Assembly: GCA_014240275.1 (NCBI GenBank)
Contig: JAAZXH010000008.1
Span: 54,857-118,856, forward strand
Reading direction: 5' to 3'
Length of the DNA stretch: 64,000 bases
Source of the DNA: Candidatus Peregrinibacteria bacterium
Lineage (GTDB): Bacteria; Patescibacteriota; Gracilibacteria; UBA1369; GCA-2718715
Made by a program: the position numbers and the translations under genes. Below the pieces are notes generated by a model. That model ran no database searches and was not told the DNA's origin. It was given only the letters and a program-made list of their open reading frames with translations. Positions 8,553-18,031 of this stretch are shown piece by piece. Position 1 is the stretch's first letter, and every line of letters starts with the position of its first letter.

Positions 8553-10025
8553 ATGAAGAAATTTACGAAAATTCTACTTACTATAATAATAGCAACAAAC
8601 CTATACTCAACACAAGCCCAAGAAAACAACCCAATAAAATCCCCAAAACTTATCAAGGCTGGTGAACCTAGTAATTTTTCTATAAATGACCAAAACTCAA
8701 AAACTAAATGGGATTTTGGTAACGGTAATAAAGACACAGGTGCAAATGTTGCACACACATACAATAAAGCCGGTATATATGAATTGAAAATAGAAAACCA
8801 AAACCAAACAAACACACAAGAAATTCAAGTCTACCAAGAAATAAACCTATTGATTCATGATAAAAATAATTTAGAAAAATATATTAACAACACACAAACT
8901 TTAGCAAACAACAACCAAAACCAAATCATAGCATTAGACACAAACAAGCATACCAACCCGTTTATAAACCAAGAAATAATTCTTGAGAAACTAACTCAAC
9001 TACAAGCTATAAATTTTGAGAAAATAGACAACATCATAATCTGGACAGACAATAATAACGGAATAAACCCTTTAATTCAATATTTAACAAAAAACCAAGA
9101 AATTAAAGTCGATAAAAAAAACATCTATATAGTAAATAATAAATTTGATAACAAAACACGATTAATAAGACAACAAAGAAGATTAAAAGCTAAAAACATG
9201 TATGTTATTAAAAGCCCTAATCTATACAGCTTAGCAGATAGTCAAAACACCAAAGAATTTGAAAAAAAACTTAAAGAAGGACTACTAGAATACGTAGAAA
9301 TCAAACCAGAAAACTATATATATAATCCACTAAAATTCTTATCACTTTCGATAGATTATTTAAGTGAAAAAGGAATACCAGAAAACCTAATTCAACTCCT
9401 ATTGCTAATACCCCTGATTTGCTTCTGGATTAGCTTTTTAAAACAAATAATAGGCCTATCAACAATAGGAGTATATCTGCCAATTGTTATTACACTCTGC
9501 TTTCTGATCTTAGGAATTTCAGTTGGGACAATCACAATGGCAATCGTATTTTTTGCAAGTAGCCTGAGCTCATACCTACTTAATAAAGTGCGAATGTTAT
9601 ACAGTCCAAAAACTTCGCTAACAATAGTAATTACCAGCCTAATATATACTATGAGCTTGAGCCTTTTAATTAAATTTAAAATTCTAGATATATATACAGG
9701 CCTAATGACAGTCTTCCCTACAATAATCATGTTAACTATGGCAGAAAAATTTGCCAATATTGTAAATTCTAAAGGATTAAAAAGTTGTTTTTTTACAACA
9801 CTTGAAACGTATTTAGTTATAATACTAACATACATACTTTGTGGAGGTACTTATTACTATCAATCCAAAGTTTATTCATTCCAATTCTTCAATCAACACA
9901 TTATCAACAGTCCAGAATTAATAATACTGCTAAGTGTATTTATATTTATTATTGGTAGATATACAGGGCTACAAGTGAGCGAATACTTCAGATTTAGAAA
10001 AATTTTAGATAACATCGAAGAATGA
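8553..10025 (+). CDS. Exported PKD-domain protein with C-terminal seven-helix membrane domain (7TM_transglut/UUP1-like)
   Basis: 490 residues. A signal peptide (KKFTKILLTIIIATNLYSTQAQ) is followed by a PKD-like Ig fold at about 30-90 (KWDFGNGNKDTG and HTYNKAGIYELKI). An alpha/beta region of unknown type spans about 95-245. About seven membrane helices run from about 280 to 475, beginning LIQLLLLIPLICFWISFL and IIGLSTIGVYLPIVITLCF. The last part resembles the seven-helix domain usually fused to an inactive transglutaminase and paired with an alpha-L-glutamate-ligase-like ATP-grasp gene. Here a PKD domain takes the outer position. It overlaps the ATP-grasp gene by 4 nt (ATGA), implying translational coupling. 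It probably anchors or feeds that enzyme at the membrane. The family call is from memory of the pattern. Confidence 0.72.
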   Translation: MKKFTKILLTIIIATNLYSTQAQENNPIKSPKLIKAGEPSNFSINDQNSKTKWDFGNGNKDTGANVAHTYNKAGIYELKIENQNQTNTQEIQVYQEINLLIHDKNNLEKYINNTQTLANNNQNQIIALDTNKHTNPFINQEIILEKLTQLQAINFEKIDNIIIWTDNNNGINPLIQYLTKNQEIKVDKKNIYIVNNKFDNKTRLIRQQRRLKAKNMYVIKSPNLYSLADSQNTKEFEKKLKEGLLEYVEIKPENYIYNPLKFLSLSIDYLSEKGIPENLIQLLLLIPLICFWISFLKQIIGLSTIGVYLPIVITLCFLILGISVGTITMAIVFFASSLSSYLLNKVRMLYSPKTSLTIVITSLIYTMSLSLLIKFKILDIYTGLMTVFPTIIMLTMAEKFANIVNSKGLKSCFFTTLETYLVIILTYILCGGTYYYQSKVYSFQFFNQHIINSPELIILLSVFIFIIGRYTGLQVSEYFRFRKILDNIEE

Positions 10026-12388
10026 TCAAATTTAAAGACATACTAGGAATAAACAGCAGGTATCTTGATTTCATCCTAAAATACAACAGTCAAGAAAAAA
10101 TGAAATTTGCAGATTCCAAACTAAAGACAAAACAATATCTCCAAGCCAGAGGGATACCAGTACCAAAACTACATGCAATAATTGACTCTTACGAGAATTT
10201 AAAAAAATTTGACTTTAACAACTTGCCGAATTCAACTGTTATAAAACCCAACCAAGGATCAAGAGGAAGAGGCATTATTCCTTTTAAACAAATCAAAACT
10301 AACGACTTTATAACAGTTAATGAGAAACATTATACTACAGATGAAATTAAATCTCACATCGCAGATATCATAGATGGTAAATATTCACTAGGAAACATAA
10401 GAGATAAAGCATTTTTTGAACAAAGAATAATAACTGACAAATCCTTACAAGCATTATCATACAAAGGACTACCAGATATAAGAATAATTGTATACAAAGA
10501 AACCCCAGCAATGGCAATGTTAAGACTACCAAACAAACAATCAGACGGAAAAGCAAACCTTGATGCAGGTGCATACGGATTTGGTATAGACCTAGCCACC
10601 GGTAAATTAACATATATGATAAAAGACAAACAGATTTATCAAAACTATCAAGAATTAATTCAAATACCAAATGATTTTAAAGTGCCATATTTTGATGAAA
10701 TTCTAAATATCGTATGTGAATGCCAAAAACATACCGGACTAGGATTTTTAGGGTGTGATATTGCAATAGATCAAAACAACGGACCAGTATTAATCGAAAC
10801 CAATGCGAGGCCTGGTTTATCAATTCAACTCGCAAATAAAGCTGGTCTCAAAAAAAGACTTATTCAAATAAACCAAATCAAAACTAAAAATATTAGTCAA
10901 AAAATTCAAACAGCAAAATCATTATTTTCTGATAAAAGTAGTAAGCCAAACAAGGAAAATAAAGAGAGAGTTTTAGGCTCCTATGAAAAAGTCAACTTAA
11001 TCGATCACAAAAAAATTCTAACCGGAAAGATCAACCCTACATCTAATAAAAACTTTATACCCCAAGAACTATATAAGCAGTTAAAAATTCAAGAAGAAAA
11101 TCCAAAAATTAAAATCAGACTTGGTGGTTTAAGACAATCGTTAATTTTTGAGGTTAAAAAAGGTATTAAAGAAATAGAAATTGGGATAGGTAATAATCAG
11201 AACTACCTATATAATCACACAAAAAAAGAGCAAAATAAATTACCTTCAATCAAAGTTAAAAAGCCAAAATTTGAATTCTACTTTAAACCACAAATAAATT
11301 ATGGAGAAGTCGACTTCCAAATACATCAAATCAGTAAAAAGTTAAAAATCCTAAGTAAACTTACACCTAAAAACCTAGAGTCTGAAATTAAAAAATTTAA
11401 AGAAAACACAAATTACAATCCACAGTTCGAATATGAAGACTTCAGTGACTTTTTATTTGAAAACATTAAAAAATTAAGAAACATTAAGGTCGAGGGAGAT
11501 GTTTTAGGACAAATATTTTTCAAAAAAATTAAATACTTAGAAAAAAACCTAAAAATGATTGCATGTATCGGAACAGAACAATATAGCGAAGCAAGTTTAG
11601 ATATCTATCGTGCTCCAACTATAAAAGAATTAGAATTAGCTGAAAAACACAAAAAAAATTCTAAACAGTACGACCAGTCAACTAATCTTTCTGCTAATGA
11701 GGCAAAAAAAATATTCTTAAAATTTGCAGAAAGCTCAAAACTTAAAAATATAGAGGTACAAATTAAAAATGATATGATTTCAGATGTAAGTGTAAACAAA
11801 AAGGGAACAATTTTTTTAAACAAAAATGCAAAATTCAACGAACAAAGAATTGAAAAATTAATAGCTCATGAAATTGAAACTCACATATACACAGCTATTA
11901 ACGGTAAAGACCAACCCTATCAAATCTTTCAAGATGGGCTAGCTAATTATTTATACACCCAAGAAGGTCTAGCAGTATACAACCAAGAAAAACAATTAGG
12001 TTTTAAAGAACCATGCCATGGAGCCAATACACTAATAAATAATAACTTAGTATACCAAAATTCCTTTGCAAACGGATATAAAGCACTAAAAAAACAAGGC
12101 TTATCAGATAATGAAGCTCTAAAAGCCTGCTTAAAAACCAAACGTGGCCTAAATGACACTAGTCAAAAAGGTGGGAGCTTTAAACCTTCTGTCTATTTTA
12201 TAGGAGTTCAAATGATCACAAAATTCCTAAACGAAAAAGGAGATTATAACAACTTATATATAGGGAAAATAAACATTGAAGACATCAAGCTTATTAAACA
12301 GGTGAAATCTTTAAATCCAGCCAAATTACTACCAAGATGTTATCAAAAAATTCAACGCATCAACAAGGAGGCGTCACCAAATGAATAA
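10022..12388 (+). CDS. Fusion: RimK-related ATP-grasp ligase + DUF1704 (QEGLA/MATCAP-type) metallopeptidase
   Basis: 788 residues with two enzyme halves. Residues 1 to about 290 form an ATP-grasp ligase of the alpha-L-glutamate-ligase-related type: KLKTKQYLQARGIPVPKL, the nucleotide-binding loop VIKPNQGSRGRGI, and the metal-binding end VLIETNARPGLSIQLA. Residues about 430-788 are DUF1704-like. They include the zinc motif HEIETH (His616, Glu617, His621) and QEGLA (Glu648), the residues expected for catalysis in the MATCAP/flavohemoglobin-modulating QEGLA family. One chain may therefore both form and cleave an amide or peptide bond. It is cytosolic by sequence but coupled to the membrane gene upstream (4-nt overlap). 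Substrate unknown. The 3' end overlaps queA by 37 nt, convergently. Confidence 0.82.
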   Translation: MIKFKDILGINSRYLDFILKYNSQEKMKFADSKLKTKQYLQARGIPVPKLHAIIDSYENLKKFDFNNLPNSTVIKPNQGSRGRGIIPFKQIKTNDFITVNEKHYTTDEIKSHIADIIDGKYSLGNIRDKAFFEQRIITDKSLQALSYKGLPDIRIIVYKETPAMAMLRLPNKQSDGKANLDAGAYGFGIDLATGKLTYMIKDKQIYQNYQELIQIPNDFKVPYFDEILNIVCECQKHTGLGFLGCDIAIDQNNGPVLIETNARPGLSIQLANKAGLKKRLIQINQIKTKNISQKIQTAKSLFSDKSSKPNKENKERVLGSYEKVNLIDHKKILTGKINPTSNKNFIPQELYKQLKIQEENPKIKIRLGGLRQSLIFEVKKGIKEIEIGIGNNQNYLYNHTKKEQNKLPSIKVKKPKFEFYFKPQINYGEVDFQIHQISKKLKILSKLTPKNLESEIKKFKENTNYNPQFEYEDFSDFLFENIKKLRNIKVEGDVLGQIFFKKIKYLEKNLKMIACIGTEQYSEASLDIYRAPTIKELELAEKHKKNSKQYDQSTNLSANEAKKIFLKFAESSKLKNIEVQIKNDMISDVSVNKKGTIFLNKNAKFNEQRIEKLIAHEIETHIYTAINGKDQPYQIFQDGLANYLYTQEGLAVYNQEKQLGFKEPCHGANTLINNNLVYQNSFANGYKALKKQGLSDNEALKACLKTKRGLNDTSQKGGSFKPSVYFIGVQMITKFLNEKGDYNNLYIGKINIEDIKLIKQVKSLNPAKLLPRCYQKIQRINKEASPNE

Positions 12389-13392
12389 AAACGATAATCA
12401 CTAGCCATTGCATGTTCATATATTTTGCGTGTTGCTTCACAACCTATAAATGCATTAATCAAAAGCAAAAGTGTGGATTTAGGCAAATGAAAATTTGTTA
12501 AAATACCATCAACCACAAAATCATCAAATGGTGGCTTAATAAAAATTTGTGTTTCTCCCTGTTGAGGCACAAATTTATTTGTTTCAAAATCAAAAACGGT
12601 TTGAAGCACACGTAAGGCAGTAGTCCCTAAAGCAATAATAGGATTATTATTAACCTTAGCATGATTCAAGTCAACAGACGCAGCCTCAGAAAACTCATAG
12701 TACTCTGAATGCATCTCATGATCAAAAATACTCTCTTTAATTGGAGCAAAGGTACCCAAACCAACATGCAAACAAACATCAATAAATTTTACACCTTTAT
12801 CTTCTAATTTCTTCAAAACTTGATCTGTGAAATGTAAAGAAGCTGTAGGAGCCGCAACAGAACCTTTAGTTTTAGCAAAAACAGTTTGATAACGATCTTT
12901 ATAGTAATTTGGATCATCAACATCAATATAAGGTGGTAGTGGAACCTCTCCATGAGACTCTAAGAATGCTAATATATCAAAAGAATGGATGTTACCAACA
13001 TACTGGATGATACGATGACCAGAGTCTGAAACACTTAAAACTTCAAAAACAAAACCACCAATTCTAAAAACTTTTCCTATTTTAAATTTCTTACCCGGCC
13101 TTACTAAAGCTACAAAGGATTTGTTGTTTATTTTTTTTAAAAAAAATAATTCATGTTCTGACTTATCAATCATAAACCTTAAGCGTGCTGGAATAACCCT
13201 TGAGACATTCCTGACCAAATAAGAATTCTTTGGTATCAAATTTACTATTTCTGAAAATTTATAATCAGTAATCTTACCTGAATTATAATACAATAAAGAA
13301 CTCATATCACGTTTATCAGAAGGTGCATTAGCAATTAACGATTTAGGTAAATCAAAATTGAAAAATAAATTAGCAGGAAGCGTGGAATTCAT
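12352..13392 (-). CDS. queA: S-adenosylmethionine:tRNA ribosyltransferase-isomerase
   Basis: Transfers and isomerises the ribosyl part of SAM onto 7-deazaguanine at tRNA position 34, giving epoxyqueuosine. 346 residues, full length. Family features: an N-terminal FNFDLPKSLIANAPSDKRD, PLPPYI, the long conserved stretch YQTVFAKTKGSVAAPTASLHF, HVGLGTF, and NFHLPKSTLLLLINAFIG near the end. No tgt, queG or deazaguanine synthesis gene is in the window, so the base is presumably acquired or its genes lie elsewhere. The C-terminus overlaps the convergent ATP-grasp fusion gene. Confidence 0.96.
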   Translation of the reverse strand: MNSTLPANLFFNFDLPKSLIANAPSDKRDMSSLLYYNSGKITDYKFSEIVNLIPKNSYLVRNVSRVIPARLRFMIDKSEHELFFLKKINNKSFVALVRPGKKFKIGKVFRIGGFVFEVLSVSDSGHRIIQYVGNIHSFDILAFLESHGEVPLPPYIDVDDPNYYKDRYQTVFAKTKGSVAAPTASLHFTDQVLKKLEDKGVKFIDVCLHVGLGTFAPIKESIFDHEMHSEYYEFSEAASVDLNHAKVNNNPIIALGTTALRVLQTVFDFETNKFVPQQGETQIFIKPPFDDFVVDGILTNFHLPKSTLLLLINAFIGCEATRKIYEHAMASDYRFYSFGDASLLMR

Positions 13393-13462
13393 AATAATAA
13401 ATATATAAAAACACAGACATGTTACAATATATCATCTAAAACAGTCAAGAAAACAATATAAA

Positions 13463-14575
13463 CTAAAAACTAGTGCTAAATTCTTTTTGATTAGGATCAG
13501 CAACACCAGTATATTTTATTATACATAAAGTTATATCATCCAGCTGCAAAGAACCATTGGCGTAAATATCTAAATCTAATTTTATTTTTTCATAAACTTC
13601 ATTAACAGTAGGCAAATGGGAATATTTAGATATTAGATCTACTAGGCCAGTTGGACCAAACAATTTTCCATTTTGATCTTTCAATTCGGTCACTCCATCT
13701 GATGCCAAGACCATAACGTCGCCATCTACTAGTTGTAATGATTTTTGCTCTAACTTCTTTGAAATATCTTCGAGTAAACCAAGAGCTACACCCTTAGTAT
13801 CAAAAGATTCAACAACTGCTTCAGATTGTCTAAATATATGAATTTTTTCATAACCACAAGGATAATACAGAACCTTGCCTTGATCATTCAAATTCATAAA
13901 TACGGAACTTAAAAACATTGATGCTGAAGTATTTGACTTTAAAAAAGAATTCAATAATACAATTAGTTTATCTAATACAAGAGACTGATTAGTTAAAAAC
14001 ATAGTTTGAACCATAATCATAATCAGTGCAGCAGGGGCACCATGACCTGTGGCATCAGCTAAATAAAGGTCAAAACCAGATTTAGTAGGCCTAAAATTAA
14101 ACATATCTCCACCTAATTCATCAGCAGAACGGTGCTTAACCAAAAACTGATAATTTTTAAGTTTTAACGTATTAGAAGGTAATAAGTTTTCTTGAATGTG
14201 TTGGGCCATAGTTAGCTCTGTATACATTCGTTGACCAGATTTAATATAGGAAGCTACATTTTCAAAATTATAAACTAAATCATTCACAAAAAAACATATC
14301 AAACCATATTCATCTAAACCAAGATCAGGTAATTTCTGATAAGGTTTTTTGGCTATAATATTTGCAATTTGATTCGCAATTAATTGTAATTTAACAACAA
14401 AAGATCTCCAAATAGCAAAAGGAAGCAAAACTATTACTATACAGGAATAATACAACAAAAACATAGCATCGAACTTCAATATTTCTAAAAAAGATAACAT
14501 CAAAGGAAGAAACATCACCACAATCAGTAGAAGAATTTTATAAAAAACTCGATGTGAATATAAAACAAATTGCAT
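13463..14575 (-). CDS. Membrane-anchored PP2C-type (SpoIIE/RsbU-like) serine phosphatase
   Basis: 370 residues. Two N-terminal membrane helices (about 9-32 and 36-56) and a short HAMP-like linker lead to a PP2C_SIG domain from about 115. Expected metal-binding segments are present: ADELGGDMF, YLADATGHGAPAAL, VLASDGVTEL and QLDDITLCIIKY. AQHIQENLLPS is the usual RsbU-family lead-in. It should dephosphorylate a STAS anti-sigma-antagonist; the STAS gene lies 1 nt upstream in the same operon, a strong functional pairing. The matching kinase is probably the RsbW-like protein at 47.8 kb. The signal sensed is not evident because no extracellular domain of note is present. Confidence 0.9.
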   Translation of the reverse strand: MQFVLYSHRVFYKILLLIVVMFLPLMLSFLEILKFDAMFLLYYSCIVIVLLPFAIWRSFVVKLQLIANQIANIIAKKPYQKLPDLGLDEYGLICFFVNDLVYNFENVASYIKSGQRMYTELTMAQHIQENLLPSNTLKLKNYQFLVKHRSADELGGDMFNFRPTKSGFDLYLADATGHGAPAALIMIMVQTMFLTNQSLVLDKLIVLLNSFLKSNTSASMFLSSVFMNLNDQGKVLYYPCGYEKIHIFRQSEAVVESFDTKGVALGLLEDISKKLEQKSLQLVDGDVMVLASDGVTELKDQNGKLFGPTGLVDLISKYSHLPTVNEVYEKIKLDLDIYANGSLQLDDITLCIIKYTGVADPNQKEFSTSF

Positions 14576-14576
14576 A

Positions 14577-14930
14577 TTAAATTAGTGATTTAATAAAAAC
14601 ATCAAGGTCTTTTTGATACTCTATTAATTCAAAAACACCTAAATTGTCAAATATATCATATACTTGAGGTTGAGCTTGAGATAAAACCAACTTTTGTTTA
14701 TTGTTTAATAACTTTTCTGATAAACTTATTAAATATCCAACATATTGTGAATTTACATATGACAAGTATTTTAAATCAAATACTAAATTGGGAACATGTA
14801 AATCTAAAACATATTTATCGATTTTTTTTTGAATTTCATTAATACAGGTGTTATCAATTTCACCTTTAAATTGTAACAAAACATAAGGGTCAGAGTGAAC
14901 CGGTTTATTAACTTCAATTAATTCGTACAT
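14577..14930 (-). CDS. STAS-domain anti-sigma factor antagonist (SpoIIAA/RsbV-like)
   Basis: 117 residues, a single STAS domain. The core strand-helix motif LVFDLKYLSYVNSQYVGYLI contains the Ser expected to be phosphorylated by a partner-switch kinase (SYVNS where typical members have DSSG). It lies 1 nt before the PP2C phosphatase and 38 nt after the transporter-like gene, so all three are likely one transcript. By analogy the unphosphorylated form would bind and sequester an RsbW-like kinase. A second STAS protein is encoded at 48.3 kb. Confidence 0.88.
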   Translation of the reverse strand: MYELIEVNKPVHSDPYVLLQFKGEIDNTCINEIQKKIDKYVLDLHVPNLVFDLKYLSYVNSQYVGYLISLSEKLLNNKQKLVLSQAQPQVYDIFDNLGVFELIEYQKDLDVFIKSLI

Positions 14931-14968
14931 AAAGTATACTTATATATAAAGCATACCAAGTATACAAC

Positions 14969-17203
14969 TTATAATAAATCCTTGACCATAAAATACTCTT
15001 TACGTGCAGACAACATATGGTAAGCCTTTAACAAAGTTTCTAACAAATCCTTATCGTTGTCATAATCAGCATATTCATTATTCAATGATAGCTCCAAGAT
15101 AGAAACTAAGTGGGACTTAAAAGACTGATTTTCTAAACGAGATAAAACCATACGCATTTTAGAATAATCTAAATCGGATAAACTAAATGCAATTGGCTTA
15201 TCAACATAGGTACTAAATAACAACTTAGCAGTAACAGAACTAAACCTCTCAACACTATCAAACATAGCAGACAAGTCATAATTTAAAGCTAAAACTAAAG
15301 CTTCTAACTGAACTTCAACCTCAGAACTATTCAAGTTTTTATAAATCAAACTATTAAATTTACTAGATTTATAATATAAATGTAAATCAGCTAATTCATA
15401 AAAAACAGTTCGCTTATCTAAATTCAAACTATTTACAAAACTTATAACATTGTCATCATCAACCAACTTAAATAGTTCATAAGTATCCTTAAACAACTGT
15501 AGATCCATGATTTCAGTTAAATTACGTAAATTTAATTCAATCACAGCGATATCAGAAGAAAGCATTGCTTGAAATAAATAAATTTCCGCCAGTACACGCT
15601 TCGACCTTCCATTTACAGATAAATCTCGAGCTTGATTTAATAACTTATTTAAAGTAAAAGGTCTAGCCCTTAACTGATCAATGTTATTCTTTAATATATG
15701 AGATATAACATCAAAAATTCTTACATCATCAATATAGTTATACTCTAACAAACCGAGTAACTCATCAAGATAATCTAAATCCGCATATTTCTTAAATAAC
15801 TCTAAGATCTCTAACTGCAAATCTTTATCCAAATGTGGATGAGCAACTAAATATTTAATTAAAAATTGAAAATCAATATAAGAAGGATTTTGATGTAAAA
15901 TAGAAATAGCATTTAATTTCGTACTTAATTTTTTTGATTTCAATAATGCCTTCTTAGGAGATCTTAAATAATCTTTACTGAATTTAGTAGTAGCAAAAGT
16001 AACAATACCAAGCATCAATAACGAAACAACATTTAAAAACATATCTAAATTCAAAAACTCTAGAATAAATATAATCAAAAAGGAACTAATAATCATTCCA
16101 AGTGGTTTAACAACACCCTCTAAAAATTCCATTACATAACTACGAGAAGAATGTTTAAAAGAATAGAATGTAGCATGATATGCATTTAAGAATGTAACGT
16201 CAGAAATATCATGGTTAGTTTTAACAAACAGAAGGCTTAAAAAACCAGGGTTAGTAAACATCGAAATTAAAGAAAAAATCATAATAATAGGCGACAGCAA
16301 TAAAGACTTAATAACACCTAAAAAATTCATTACCCTAGAAGCTAAAAAGAACTGGTAAACCAAAGTCATCCCACCAATAATCATATGAAAAAAACCTAAG
16401 TCAAAAGCCATCGAATGATCATCATGACCATGATCAGCGAATTGTGAAACAAAATCTAAAAACTGAAATTCCAAAACATAAAAAAATGCAAATTGGAATA
16501 AAATTATAATAGCTAAATAGGTTAAACCAGAATAATTTAAAATATCATTAAATTTAACTCGACTATGCTTTGCATGACTATGAGAAATAACTTTAGCTGG
16601 AACACTAACCGATCTATCATTAAAAATTAATAGAATAGGCAAGTTCATTAAAACTAAAATAGAACTAAGTGCTAATAAAGATGATAATTCAAAGAAAGTA
16701 GAAAAAACCGAAATCAAAATACCAGCCAATACAGTACCAATGGTTTCAGCACTTTCTATAAGTGGAAAAATACGAGTACTTTGACTTGGTGAGAATAAAC
16801 TTTCAAAAAATAATAATTTGGAAATTTTCATTTGAGACCAAAAAACTGCTAAAGTAAAAAGCAGTAAGCTAGCAAAAATCCAAAAATTCGAAAGAAAGAA
16901 ATAAGAAGACAAAATCAAAGCCAAACTACACAAAAAACTCATACCTATAATCAATAAGGTACGATTTTTTGAACTTACAAAATTTTTAAATAAGAAAAAA
17001 CCGAAGATTGTTAACAATCCATAGACAATAAAGAGTCTTGGTATGATAGTTAAATCAAAAACATCAATTGCTAAAACAATTAATACAGTCCAAGAAATTA
17101 CAAAAACCAAGCGTGAAACTAGAGCTAAAGACCAACAAACTAAAAAATCCTTAATTTCACTACGATTTAATCTAAAATGACTTAATATATTCAAAAAAAA
17201 CAA
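14969..17203 (-). CDS. Large MFS/nucleotide-transporter-like membrane protein with cytosolic helical-repeat tail
   Basis: 744 residues. About twelve membrane helices fill residues 15-420, in a layout recalling the ATP/ADP-translocase (NTT) and MFS superfamilies (PLIESAETIGTVLAGILISV, MEFLEGVVKPLGMIISSF). Residues about 425-744 are soluble, all-helical and probably HEAT-like repeats, as in some NTT/MFS proteins. Two His-rich cytosolic or loop segments (HSHAKHS and DHGHDDHS) could bind metal. It leads an operon with STAS and PP2C genes, suggesting a sensor or regulated transporter. The family assignment is tentative, and nucleotide import is only one possibility. A tsf terminator lies just upstream. 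Confidence 0.6.
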   Translation of the reverse strand: MFFLNILSHFRLNRSEIKDFLVCWSLALVSRLVFVISWTVLIVLAIDVFDLTIIPRLFIVYGLLTIFGFFLFKNFVSSKNRTLLIIGMSFLCSLALILSSYFFLSNFWIFASLLLFTLAVFWSQMKISKLLFFESLFSPSQSTRIFPLIESAETIGTVLAGILISVFSTFFELSSLLALSSILVLMNLPILLIFNDRSVSVPAKVISHSHAKHSRVKFNDILNYSGLTYLAIIILFQFAFFYVLEFQFLDFVSQFADHGHDDHSMAFDLGFFHMIIGGMTLVYQFFLASRVMNFLGVIKSLLLSPIIMIFSLISMFTNPGFLSLLFVKTNHDISDVTFLNAYHATFYSFKHSSRSYVMEFLEGVVKPLGMIISSFLIIFILEFLNLDMFLNVVSLLMLGIVTFATTKFSKDYLRSPKKALLKSKKLSTKLNAISILHQNPSYIDFQFLIKYLVAHPHLDKDLQLEILELFKKYADLDYLDELLGLLEYNYIDDVRIFDVISHILKNNIDQLRARPFTLNKLLNQARDLSVNGRSKRVLAEIYLFQAMLSSDIAVIELNLRNLTEIMDLQLFKDTYELFKLVDDDNVISFVNSLNLDKRTVFYELADLHLYYKSSKFNSLIYKNLNSSEVEVQLEALVLALNYDLSAMFDSVERFSSVTAKLLFSTYVDKPIAFSLSDLDYSKMRMVLSRLENQSFKSHLVSILELSLNNEYADYDNDKDLLETLLKAYHMLSARKEYFMVKDLL

Positions 17204-17235
17204 TTATATTCATATAATTATATCACATTTTAAAC

Positions 17236-17261
17236 ATAAAAAAAAGGCGGATAACCGCCTT
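17236..17261 (-). terminator. Intrinsic terminator after tsf
   Basis: Stem AAGGCGG/CCGCCTT (17244-17250 with 17255-17261), loop of 4, followed on the minus strand by eight T. It ends the rpsB-tsf transcript. Confidence 0.88.
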
Positions 17262-17268
17262 ATCTTTT

Positions 17269-18030
17269 TTAGATCTTGTAAAGTCTAAACCCAGTAACCT
17301 TTGCATTGTTTGCAGCGGCAAACTCTTCAATAGTTTGATCTGGATTCATAACGAAACTTTGTGAATTTAAAGCTACATCTGAACGTAGTTTAGATTCTTT
17401 ACCAGTTAAAATTTTATCCCAAATTGACTCTGGCTTATTAGAACTTGCAAGCTCTTCCTTAGCAAAAGCTAACTCTTTATCAATATAAACCTGATCAACA
17501 TCTGATTTATTTAAAGCTTTAGGCGAAGTAGCAGTAACATGCATAGCGATTTGTTTTGCAATTTCTTCATTACCACCTTCTAAAATAGCTACTGCTCCTA
17601 ATTTATTATTAGAATGTACATAGGTACCAAGAACATTACCATCTAGAGTTTCAGAAGATTTTAAAACAACATTTTCACCCATTTTTAAACCGAGATCTGA
17701 AATTTCTGCATCTGCAATTTCTGTTCCAGATAAAACCTGATTAGCAAAATCCTTAACAGTGTTTATAAAATCTTCGTTCTTTGAAACAAAATCAGTTTCA
17801 CACGCAATTGTAATAGCTGCAGCTTTAGAACCATCTTTTACGATAGAAACGACACCTTCAGAAGTAGTACGTTCTGATCTTTCTTTAGCTTTAGCTTCTC
17901 CTTTTTTACGAAGTAAATCAAAAGCCACATCAAGATCACCAGCAGCTTCCTCTAAAGCTTTTTTACAAGCACTAATGGAAACACCAGATTGATCTCTAAG
18001 CTGCTTGATTAAATCAATTGTAATATTCAT
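17269..18030 (-). CDS. tsf: Translation elongation factor Ts
   Basis: Nucleotide exchange factor for EF-Tu. 253 residues, shorter than E. coli EF-Ts but usual for many bacteria. An N-terminal UBA-like domain (LIKQLRDQSGVSISACKKALEEA) is followed by the signature ACETDFVSKNEDF and the dimerisation/core domain, including HVTATSPKALN. It lies 1 nt after rpsB, the classic rpsB-tsf operon, with a strong terminator downstream. Confidence 0.97.
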   Translation of the reverse strand: MNITIDLIKQLRDQSGVSISACKKALEEAAGDLDVAFDLLRKKGEAKAKERSERTTSEGVVSIVKDGSKAAAITIACETDFVSKNEDFINTVKDFANQVLSGTEIADAEISDLGLKMGENVVLKSSETLDGNVLGTYVHSNNKLGAVAILEGGNEEIAKQIAMHVTATSPKALNKSDVDQVYIDKELAFAKEELASSNKPESIWDKILTGKESKLRSDVALNSQSFVMNPDQTIEEFAAANNAKVTGFRLYKI

Positions 18031-18031
18031 T

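Noticed and set aside
8525-8815. N-terminal extension of the 139-residue minus-strand ORF
   Set aside because: It overlaps the signal peptide and PKD region of a convincing plus-strand gene; an internal ATG at 8524 gives a clean divergent gap.
12365-12390. AAGGAGG followed by ATG as a Shine-Dalgarno site
   Set aside because: It lies inside the overlapping ends of two convergent genes, and the reading frame after that ATG is not a gene.
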